This document shows positions 19,239 through 27,062 of a stretch of DNA of 64,000 nt, one piece after another. The notes under the pieces were generated by a model, which saw only the letters and a list, made by a program, of their open reading frames with translations, made no database searches and was not told where the DNA came from. The number at the start of each line of letters is the position of its first letter. The stretch's first letter is position 1. The stretch spans positions 186,001-250,000 of the forward strand of contig NZ_JARYGY010000008.1 of assembly GCF_029906345.1 (NCBI RefSeq), read 5' to 3'. The translations under genes were made by a program, and so were the position numbers. The stretch comes from Aquimarina mycalae. Lineage in GTDB: Bacteria > Bacteroidota > Bacteroidia > Flavobacteriales > Flavobacteriaceae.

Positions 19239-19622
19239 TTAGCATTTATTGAGATATTGATCTTGTCTGATTTTTACAGCCTTAAACGAGTACACGATAA
19301 GGGCAATTAATCCTAATAGGGCACTAGCGATACCAGCTATGGTAATGTAAATTGTAGCATTGAAATTGGTCTCTACACTTTTATATATTCCTGAAACCAG
19401 TGCAGAAATCACAAAACATGCTACAGCTACATACAAAAAAACCATAGCACTGTTTAAAAGTTTAAGTTGTCTTAGCTTTCGTTGTATCAATTTTTCTTTT
19501 GTAGTTTCTTCTATAATCAATGTTTTAATCTCAGTACTAAGATTAACTAAAAGATTAGACGTAGATAATATCAAAAGCCCAATACCAGGTATTATTGTTG
19601 CTGGCAAATACCAATGTTCCAT
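19239..19622 (-). CDS. DUF2721-family membrane protein
   Basis: 127 aa. Three hydrophobic spans (about 5-25, 58-80, 92-112) and, after the first, the charged helix LIQRKLRQLKLLNSAMVFLYVA typical of DUF2721. The role is unknown. The gene lies between the 259-aa hypothetical (5 bp upstream) and the Rieske-ThDP gene (17 bp downstream) in the same run. Confidence 0.88.
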   Translation of the reverse strand: MEHWYLPATIIPGIGLLILSTSNLLVNLSTEIKTLIIEETTKEKLIQRKLRQLKLLNSAMVFLYVAVACFVISALVSGIYKSVETNFNATIYITIAGIASALLGLIALIVYSFKAVKIRQDQYLNKC

Positions 19623-19627
19623 GGTTT

Positions 19628-20380
19628 TTAGTTTTTAAATATGGCAAGAGCTTCTTTAAAAAAAGTAACTCCTTGTTCTTCAGTAACTCCTTTAATTGGT
19701 AATGTGGCTCCTTTAAAACCTTCGTTACTCCAGGATCCTAAGGTTAGCTTGTTGAAACCAGTTGTGTCTATACCATCATGGCCTTTATATCCACTGATAT
19801 AGAAGTAATAATCATTGTGTATTGTATCAGGAATTGCCATGCCTAAACCAATTGCAACTCCTTCCTTATTTTTGAGAGAAGAAAAAGCACCTATGTCAAA
19901 ATGATGAGGCCAAATTCGAATATCTGAAGTTAACGAAGATGAGGAGATCGTTTTCTCTAAAACATGCTGCGCTAATATTCTTTGCTCTAATAATTCTTGC
20001 AAGACATCGTCTGATGGTTTCCTAAAAACAAAGTCATTGGTTATAGGATCATAAGGAAGGTCATAATGAAGCTTATAGACAAAAGGATTTTTTAATCCAA
20101 GAGTAGTGGCTAATGACTCCATCCAGGATACCACTTCTTGATGTGTTTTTCCGTCTAATAAAATGCTTAATCTAACAGTGCTGTTTGCTACCCAATGCAA
20201 TGCAAAATTTAAATAATCAAATGTGATTTTACAACCTTGATCATTTAATGGCCAAGTTTCCAGATATCCTTTTTCTGAATTAAACCCCAGATTGGTATGA
20301 CTATCGTCATCTTTTTTGGGTAAGAAACTTATTCCAGCAGCTGCTAGGTATTGGGCCGCAATATGTATTTGTGAACTCAT
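19628..20380 (-). CDS. Conserved hypothetical soluble protein of the Rieske cluster
   Basis: 250 aa from the ATG at 20380 (MSSQIHIAAQYLAAAG); a start nine codons earlier is possible. No signal peptide or membrane span. Distinctive stretches are IRIWPHHFDIGAFSSL and YYFYISGYKGHDGIDT. The paired histidines in WPHHFD might bind metal. I know no function. There is a 144-bp gap to the Rieske-glutamate-synthase gene upstream, which could hold a promoter. Confidence 0.82.
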   Translation of the reverse strand: MSSQIHIAAQYLAAAGISFLPKKDDDSHTNLGFNSEKGYLETWPLNDQGCKITFDYLNFALHWVANSTVRLSILLDGKTHQEVVSWMESLATTLGLKNPFVYKLHYDLPYDPITNDFVFRKPSDDVLQELLEQRILAQHVLEKTISSSSLTSDIRIWPHHFDIGAFSSLKNKEGVAIGLGMAIPDTIHNDYYFYISGYKGHDGIDTTGFNKLTLGSWSNEGFKGATLPIKGVTEEQGVTFFKEALAIFKN

Positions 20381-20524
20381 AACTATAGATTTATTACATT
20401 TATACAAGTGAGGTTTTCATTGAGTCCCGCTACAGAACTAAATTTAAGTATGAATCCCTGTTGTTTTTTAATATGGATAACAGAAAGTGTTAACTGATAA
20501 CTATATTATTCTGGTTATATATGC

Positions 20525-22135
20525 TTAGTGAACACCAGCATAATTAATACCAGTTAGTTTATGCATATCGTGATCATATGTTGATAAATCATCATGGTTA
20601 AACTTAGAAATATCATCATATCCACAAGCTCTTGCAACTACCTTAATAAGATCATTGGTTGCATTAAAGTAATTATATAATTGCTTTGCAGATGATTCTA
20701 TAATCAATCGACTTCTTAATGATTCTTTTTGTGTGGCGATACCTACTGGGCAGTTATTACTTCCGCAAGCGCGCATTCCTAAACATCCAATAGCTTGTAG
20801 TGCTGAATTGGAAACAGCGATAGCATCAGCTCCCAACATCATTGCTTTTGCAAAATCTTCGGCAATCCTTAATCCTCCAGTGATAATTAAAGTAATATCT
20901 GTGGCTCCTACTTTATCAAGATATTTTCTGGCTCTTGCAAGTGCAGGAATTGTAGGGACATTAATATTATCACGTAATATAGTAGGAGCAGAGCCAGTTC
21001 CGCCGCCACGACCATCCAGAATAATATAGTCCACACCTACATCTAAGGCAAATTGAATATCTTTTTCGATATGACTGGCAGCTATTTTAAAACCAATGGG
21101 GATACCACCCGTTCGTTCACGAACTTGTTCTGCAAAGGCTTTAAAATCTTTTACTCCGTGAAAATCTGGAAAAGTAGCAGGTGAGATTGCGGTTTCTCCT
21201 TGGTTTAAACCTCTAACTTCTGCAATTTCTTTACTTACTTTAGTGCCTGGTAAATGACCACCAGTACCTGTTTTTGCACCTTGTCCACCTTTAAAATGAA
21301 ATGCTTGTACTTTATCCAGTTTGTCCCAAGAAAAACCAAATTGGGCGGACGCTAACTCATAAAAATATTTAGTGTTGTTTTCTTGTTCTTGTGGTAACAT
21401 TCCACCTTCTCCAGAACAAATCCCTGTTCCTGCCATTTCTGCTCCTCTGGACAATGATATTTTGGCTTCTCTGGATAGTGCTCCAAAACTCATATCACTC
21501 ACAAATAGTGGAATATCCAAGCTTAAAGGTTTTTTTGCTTTAGGTCCAATAACTACTTTGGTTGCTACCTCTTCGTGATCTAATAAAGGTCTACTTGCTA
21601 ATTGGGCAGGTAAAAATTGAATATCATTCCATTTAGGTAATGTATTTCTATCTACACCCATCGAGGCAGAAAACCCGTGATGTCCAAGGTTTTTTAAACC
21701 GTTTTTAGCAAGTTCTTTAATATATCCTGTGTATGGTTCTGTATCTTCTGGATGCGTATCTGCATAGGCACCTAAGTATTCCTCTCTGTTAAATGGCTGT
21801 GGTTGATTAAGGAGATAATCGTTAATTTCTGTTTCATCAACGTATAGGGTATCTCCATCGATTTTAGTACTAAACTTATGTAAGATTTCTTTGTTGTTAT
21901 ACTCTGAAACACCTGTGTCTACTCTGTAATCCCATCCGTGAACTCCACAAATCAGATTATGCCCATCTACATGTCCATCGGCCATTAATGCTCCTCTATG
22001 AAGACATCTCCCGTATAATACAGAGATTTCTTCATCAAACTTGACGATAACCAGATCAAGTCCATTAACTAAAGCGTGCGAAGGTTGTTTGTTTTCTAAA
22101 TTACTGATCTGGGCAATTGCTACAGGTTTTTTCAT
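20525..22135 (-). CDS. Rieske domain fused to a glutamate-synthase-like FMN domain
   Basis: 536 aa. Residues 1-105 are Rieske-like with C44-L-H46 and C63-G-V-H66. Residues 160-510 are the FMN/iron-sulfur core of glutamate synthase: LASRPLL, SDMSFGALSREAKISLSRGAE, GGQGAKTGTGGHLPG, DGRGGGTGSAPTILRDN and CGSNNCPVGIATQ, the last supplying 3Fe-4S cysteines. The glutaminase and C-terminal glutamate synthase domains are missing, as in archaeal-type or 'FMN-binding glutamate synthase family' proteins. Flavin plus two iron-sulfur clusters make it an electron-transfer enzyme of unknown substrate. Confidence 0.93.
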   Translation of the reverse strand: MKKPVAIAQISNLENKQPSHALVNGLDLVIVKFDEEISVLYGRCLHRGALMADGHVDGHNLICGVHGWDYRVDTGVSEYNNKEILHKFSTKIDGDTLYVDETEINDYLLNQPQPFNREEYLGAYADTHPEDTEPYTGYIKELAKNGLKNLGHHGFSASMGVDRNTLPKWNDIQFLPAQLASRPLLDHEEVATKVVIGPKAKKPLSLDIPLFVSDMSFGALSREAKISLSRGAEMAGTGICSGEGGMLPQEQENNTKYFYELASAQFGFSWDKLDKVQAFHFKGGQGAKTGTGGHLPGTKVSKEIAEVRGLNQGETAISPATFPDFHGVKDFKAFAEQVRERTGGIPIGFKIAASHIEKDIQFALDVGVDYIILDGRGGGTGSAPTILRDNINVPTIPALARARKYLDKVGATDITLIITGGLRIAEDFAKAMMLGADAIAVSNSALQAIGCLGMRACGSNNCPVGIATQKESLRSRLIIESSAKQLYNYFNATNDLIKVVARACGYDDISKFNHDDLSTYDHDMHKLTGINYAGVH

Positions 22136-22251
22136 GTGTTGTTTTAATTTTTTGATGTTAGTTATAAGAAGTTTATGTTGGTGTTGATCAGAGCAAATAT
22201 GCTATTTGGTCTTAAAATTTTAACAAAACTTTCATCAGATGTTAGTATTAT

Positions 22252-25200
22252 CTAAAAAGCAAATCCTAGGACAAATACTATTCTTCCTCCATCAGAACTT
22301 GCGTAATATCCCAGATTAGCTGTAAAAGAATCCAATCCGCTAATCCAGAAAGAACCTCCAGCACTGGTATGCCATTTATCTGAGGTGTCATTTTCTAACC
22401 ATACTCGGCCATAATCAAATCCTCCAGTCAATCCGTATTTAAGAGGAATAAAGCTAGTCTTAAATTTACCAAGTTTAAGTCGTAAATCCATATTTTGATA
22501 TAAAGAATATTTACCTACAAATCGTTCATTTCTAAATCCACGTAGCCCTTTTATACCTCCAATCTGAGCACCGTGATAAAATTCGAAATCATCTCCTAAT
22601 AAAATTTCTCCTCCAATTTCGGTAGCAAATACCAAGTTTCCTTGTTTATTTAATTTGTGATCGATGTCAATTTTTGGTTCTATATAACCAAAACTATTAT
22701 CACTTCCGTCGATAGCTGTTTTATAACCAGCAGTAAGCCCAATATCCATCCCTAATGTAGGGAATGCAATATCATTTTTATTTTTGAAACCGTAGGTTAT
22801 TTCGGCACCAGCATACGTTTGTTGATCAAAAACATCATTAGTTATCGGAATGTTATTGACAAATCGGCCATTGGTATTTTCTAATTCGAAGGATTCTATT
22901 AAGGGTTTAAATTGAAAATACCCTCCATCTCTTCCTCTCCATATCAGCGAGATTGCAGCATTCCATTTTCTGAGTCTTACGCGATTAAAATCTAAGTCAA
23001 CAACATCTTTGTCATAATCTGTTTCATTACCAAAACCAAAGAAATTCTGAGCAAAACTTGGGCTGGTATACAAACCTTCTATACCAAAATTCCAATTATG
23101 GAAAATATGAGAAAATTCACCTTTATAAGATACATCAAATCCTCCAGATCCTGTATAATAAGATGCGCTAATCGCATGTTTTTGTGTGAATGGGTTTCTT
23201 TGTATTCCATAATATGTGAAATTATCTAATACACCAACACGTAACCCATCATCTGGATTAAAGGCTATTAATGGAAGTATCTGATTAAAGTAGTATTTCT
23301 GTTTTTTATAATCATAATTATTAATGTCATAATCATCTACTAACCATTTTTTGGATCGCTTATTTACGATAGTATTGGTTTTGTTTTTATAATCATATAG
23401 CTTTATCCTTTTAGTATTTTTAAAGTTATAGGTATCGTCTTTCTTTCCACCAACGACCTTAATATCAATTAGGTTATTACCTTTTCCTTCTACATTGAAT
23501 GTGTCATTACCATCTAATCCATACAACCATATTTCTTTGGTTTCTTCTTGCATGAATGTTCTATTAAGAATACCAATGTCTTTTCGATTAATTTCGATAT
23601 TGGTTTGTCCATTTGGTAATCTTTTGATATTAAAAACATCATCCTTTTGCGTTCCTGCAATGACCTCAAAACTATTAAGGTGTTTGTAATATCTCTTTGC
23701 TATATCAACTATATTTGATCTTCTTCCTTTAAGTTTCTTTTTGATATCATTAATAGTCTCACCTTTCATTTCATCTGGAACATTTTCAAAAGCTTTTTCT
23801 ATTACTTCGTCTGTTAAATTTTGCTGAATGTACGTGGCTTGTTTTTCCCATTTAGACCAATCTGAACCATTAATAAAGGTCATATCCAGAGGATATGGAG
23901 TTTGACTAAACCATTTAGGACTGCGCAATTGCTCATCATAGGATTGCATTTTTCTTAATCCTGGTATTGCATGCGTTAAGAAGTTAATAATTGTTCCATC
24001 AAAAACGGAGAATGCTTGATCTCTATCTCTGGGAATAGGTTTACTGACCTTTGTTCCATCTTCTTTTTCGAATAAAGCCCATCGCCATTGATCGGGATGT
24101 CTATCCCAGTCACCGATTAGCATATCAAATAATCGAGCACGAATGTAAGAAGGCTCATCTACTACAGATTTACCAGATTTGTGCACTGCTTGTAATATGT
24201 CATTGGAGCTAAGGATTTTTTGTGGTTTTCCAAAAGAAGCTAAATCACTATGACCTGATTCTACACGTTCTTCAACTAAGTATAATTCATCTCCAAAACT
24301 ATCGTTAAATTCACCAAGGCCTTCTTGTTTTGGAATATAATATAAACTAGGGTTTGTATGAAATACATCAACGGCATCTGATAAGGTTCCTATGGCAAAA
24401 GGTGTATAAGGATGTGCAGTTGTATAGAAATCCAGTAAAAACCTATCAGCATAACTATCTTGTAAATCTTCTTCTACGTATTTATCTAAAAAAGCTGTAG
24501 ACTGAATAAATTTTGTTGCACTTTTTCGTAATGCACGCATTACATATTGTTTTCCTTCTTTGTCAACTAACCTAAGGGAGTTGGATTGATGTCCACCACC
24601 TTTTCTAATAGGAGTCAATCCTCCTTTAAGTGTATCTAAAAAAGCAACTTTAGCTGCTACAGGTTTACTATAGTATTTTCTATAATGTTGTCCCCATAAC
24701 CCTTTGTATAGTTTACTTTTTTTGGTTTCGTCAGCAGAATAGACGGATGCACTTTCTGTAGCAGAAAAACTATTTTTGGGTTTCAAGTCAAAAGAGGTTT
24801 TTACTTTTTCATTATGCAATACAGTAGTGTTAAATAGAGAAGTAGTCTTTCCATTTGTTACTGCATAATACGTGACTGCAACTTTTCCATTGGTATAGAT
24901 ATCTATTTTAGCATATCCATTTTTTGTACTTGTAAAATCTCCTTCTATGGCTCTTTTTACACGTTTGGTTTTTCCAATAGCACCGCTTATGATTTGCGGA
25001 ACGCCATATTTATTTATGTATTGCAGGTTCTTATCTTTTCCAGAAACAAAAATTACGTTTTCATTTTGTCTAGCCATAGTAGTAATTCTATTTCTAAAAT
25101 TACGGTATTGTTTGTTTTCAAAATCTTGTGTAGAAGTCCCTGCAGTATTGGCTAATAGCCCTTGTTTAGAATAGGTGTATATCGGATGATGGATGGCTAT

Positions 25201-25779
25201 AATCTTGATTTTATCCTGCGATTTTTTGAACATGCTTTCTAACTCCAGAAAGAAAAGTGTTCTGTTCTTAATATCGCATTCTTCATTGAGATAAATATGG
25301 TTGTTCCAGTTTTCTAGATACCACTGAGAGTCAATAGTTATTAATACTACATTTTCGCTGATTTCTTTTTTCTTGATAGGACATCCATCATCTGGATAAA
25401 ATTTAGCTTGACTATTTTTTTGTATAAACTTTTCTAATTTTCTAACGCCTTTGTGTCCTTTTTTAGCCCAATCATTCGTACCAGGAATGAAAATTGTATG
25501 CTCATCGAAATCGGATAATACATCTAATTGGTTTTTTAATGCTTTTGCTGAGGTATCATCAATAAATCCTTGTTCTGAAACCGAATTCCCAACAATAAGT
25601 AATTTAGAGTTGGAAGCATTTTTAGCCTCAGTTAGGATTGTGGATAAGTAATTTTGATCGGTTATTTCACCTGTATTGGAAGTAATAAAAATCGAACTTT
25701 CGATTTCTTGTCCATAGGTAATTAGCGTGCATAAAAAAGCACATAATATCCAAATGTTTTTTGCTAGTTTAGTTTGCAT
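22252..25779 (-). CDS. Metallophosphoesterase, kinase-like domain and D15/BamA-type barrel protein
   Basis: 1175 aa from the ATG at 25779, which gives a clean signal peptide (MQTKLAKNIWILCAFLCTL, cut at YGQ). In numbering from an ATG eight codons earlier: residues 35-330 are a calcineurin-like phosphoesterase (GNSV, GTNDW near 108-112, AIHHPIY near 203-209). Residues 395-640 have kinase-like signatures: GGGHQSNSL (402-410), VMRALRKS, GDWDRHPDQWRW (564-575) and PRDRDQAF (591-598). Residues 850-1183 form an outer-membrane barrel of surface-antigen type, ending VFVLGFAF. It should sit in the outer membrane with its enzymatic domains on one face. Confidence 0.9.
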   Translation of the reverse strand: MQTKLAKNIWILCAFLCTLITYGQEIESSIFITSNTGEITDQNYLSTILTEAKNASNSKLLIVGNSVSEQGFIDDTSAKALKNQLDVLSDFDEHTIFIPGTNDWAKKGHKGVRKLEKFIQKNSQAKFYPDDGCPIKKKEISENVVLITIDSQWYLENWNNHIYLNEECDIKNRTLFFLELESMFKKSQDKIKIIAIHHPIYTYSKQGLLANTAGTSTQDFENKQYRNFRNRITTMARQNENVIFVSGKDKNLQYINKYGVPQIISGAIGKTKRVKRAIEGDFTSTKNGYAKIDIYTNGKVAVTYYAVTNGKTTSLFNTTVLHNEKVKTSFDLKPKNSFSATESASVYSADETKKSKLYKGLWGQHYRKYYSKPVAAKVAFLDTLKGGLTPIRKGGGHQSNSLRLVDKEGKQYVMRALRKSATKFIQSTAFLDKYVEEDLQDSYADRFLLDFYTTAHPYTPFAIGTLSDAVDVFHTNPSLYYIPKQEGLGEFNDSFGDELYLVEERVESGHSDLASFGKPQKILSSNDILQAVHKSGKSVVDEPSYIRARLFDMLIGDWDRHPDQWRWALFEKEDGTKVSKPIPRDRDQAFSVFDGTIINFLTHAIPGLRKMQSYDEQLRSPKWFSQTPYPLDMTFINGSDWSKWEKQATYIQQNLTDEVIEKAFENVPDEMKGETINDIKKKLKGRRSNIVDIAKRYYKHLNSFEVIAGTQKDDVFNIKRLPNGQTNIEINRKDIGILNRTFMQEETKEIWLYGLDGNDTFNVEGKGNNLIDIKVVGGKKDDTYNFKNTKRIKLYDYKNKTNTIVNKRSKKWLVDDYDINNYDYKKQKYYFNQILPLIAFNPDDGLRVGVLDNFTYYGIQRNPFTQKHAISASYYTGSGGFDVSYKGEFSHIFHNWNFGIEGLYTSPSFAQNFFGFGNETDYDKDVVDLDFNRVRLRKWNAAISLIWRGRDGGYFQFKPLIESFELENTNGRFVNNIPITNDVFDQQTYAGAEITYGFKNKNDIAFPTLGMDIGLTAGYKTAIDGSDNSFGYIEPKIDIDHKLNKQGNLVFATEIGGEILLGDDFEFYHGAQIGGIKGLRGFRNERFVGKYSLYQNMDLRLKLGKFKTSFIPLKYGLTGGFDYGRVWLENDTSDKWHTSAGGSFWISGLDSFTANLGYYASSDGGRIVFVLGFAF

Positions 25780-25803
25780 GAGATGAGTTTTATATGAGAT
25801 CAA

Positions 25804-25989
25804 TTAGCTAAAAAACCTCGTTTCAGTTGATATGTTTTTAATAGTATAAGCCCTGTAAAAATTGACAATGAATAATAGTATATCGGAATTTCTGCTATTA
25901 TTTATTTTCCTTCCATTATTAAACATCTTGTGATTGCAAATTCGATTGCAAAAAAACAATGCTAATAATGCTTTAAGATTTTTTTTCAT
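25804..25989 (-). pseudogene. Possible decayed short secreted-protein gene
   Basis: The frame begins MKKNLKALLALFF like a signal peptide, then loses that character. One base of slippage in the T-run following the LFF codons would give FLQSNLQSQDV and then a stop. This looks like a frameshifted remnant of a small secreted protein, but no homologue is known to me and it could be chance. Confidence 0.25.
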
Positions 25990-26010
25990 TCTTTTATATT
26001 CGAAATAAGA

Positions 26011-26679
26011 TCATATTTTTTGTTCTATAGAAATTGATATATTTTGAGAGTCATAGTCGATTAAGGAGTCTTTTCTTAAGGTGCTTAGCACATTACTCAC
26101 TGTCTGTCGAGAAGTATTTGTTAGGTTCGCGATATCTTTATGTGATAAAAGGTTTTTAGCAATTATTCTGGTATTTTGTTCTTCGCCAAATTCCTTGATG
26201 TAATCAATGATAAACTCTTTTATTCTTGTCGCACTATCTTTATAAAGCAGATCTTGCAATCGTCTTTCTAATTTTTTAATACGTAAGCCATATACTTTTA
26301 GAACACCGTTTTTAAGAGATTTATGTTTCTCCATGATTTGTTCCATCCTCTCAGATTCTATATAACAAACGATACAGTCTTCTAAGGCAATAGCTTGCTC
26401 TTCTGCTGCTGCCTGCTCATTGTAGAGAGATAGTTCACCAAATATGTGCCCTTTTTTTACAATATACTTGACATTATTATTACTGCTATCAATAATCTTA
26501 ACGGTCCCTTTTTTAAGGAAAAAGATACTTTTTTCGTCTTCATTAAATAATTCAATAGTAGATCCTTTATCAATATTGTCCATTTCCAAGATTTCACACA
26601 TGCGCATCATGGTAATTCTTCCTAATTTGTTAAACAGGTTAAAACCTTCTAGAAACCAATATTTTGTATATGTATTCAA
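26011..26679 (-). CDS. Crp/Fnr-family transcriptional regulator
   Basis: 222 aa. Cyclic-nucleotide-binding-type beta roll (about 15-125, with KKGHIFGELSLYNEQAAAEEQAIALEDC), dimerisation helix (128-160), and C-terminal helix-turn-helix (about 175-215, HKDIANLTNTSRQTVSNVLSTLRK). No N-terminal cysteine cluster for an FNR-type iron-sulfur sensor is seen. It heads the long minus-strand run that contains the Rieske proteins and may control it. Confidence 0.94.
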   Translation of the reverse strand: MNTYTKYWFLEGFNLFNKLGRITMMRMCEILEMDNIDKGSTIELFNEDEKSIFFLKKGTVKIIDSSNNNVKYIVKKGHIFGELSLYNEQAAAEEQAIALEDCIVCYIESERMEQIMEKHKSLKNGVLKVYGLRIKKLERRLQDLLYKDSATRIKEFIIDYIKEFGEEQNTRIIAKNLLSHKDIANLTNTSRQTVSNVLSTLRKDSLIDYDSQNISISIEQKI

Positions 26680-26760
26680 TGCAATTATGGATGGTTATGT
26701 TAAAAATACAGAATTTTAGTATAACCGATATTGGATAATTTTCCGAAAGTTACTTTAGAC

Positions 26761-26784
26761 GACAACTATGCAATATTTGTTGTC
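26761..26784. promoter_or_regulatory. Inverted repeat upstream of the Crp/Fnr gene
   Basis: GACAAC and GTTGTC are separated by 12 bases, about 80 bp upstream of the regulator's start. It could be a Crp-type autoregulatory site, but the spacing is wider than the classic TGTGA-N6-TCACA type. Weak call. Confidence 0.3.
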
Positions 26785-26921
26785 TTAGGTAGAGGAATTG
26801 GATAGAGGTATATTACCTTTTTAGTTGATCTAATCCTAGTGTAGTTATAATTAGAATTTGCGTTGTTGGAAAGAAACTACCCTTTATTAGTAGTTTTAGT
26901 TGCTATGTGGAATTAGAAATA

Positions 26922-27038
26922 CAAAGAAGCTATACAAAAAGTGTTTTTTCGAAGTTTAATTTTTTTGATTTTCAAAATGTCTTCGTCTTACTTCAACTAA
27001 TAATCTAGTTTTTTAGAACTTTTTATATAGCTTCTTTG
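26922..27038. repeat. Long inverted repeat (21-bp arms) downstream of the GMC oxidoreductase gene
   Basis: Arms at 26922-26942 and 27018-27038 are complementary at 20 of 21 positions. Both outer ends read CAAAGAAGCTAT. The 75-nt interior is very AT-rich. It begins 24 bp beyond the stop of the GMC gene, so a structured 3' end or terminator is possible. A short non-autonomous mobile element is the alternative, but no target-site duplication is apparent. Confidence 0.6.
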
Positions 27039-27062
27039 GCAATTGTTTTTAGTATGTGAGGT

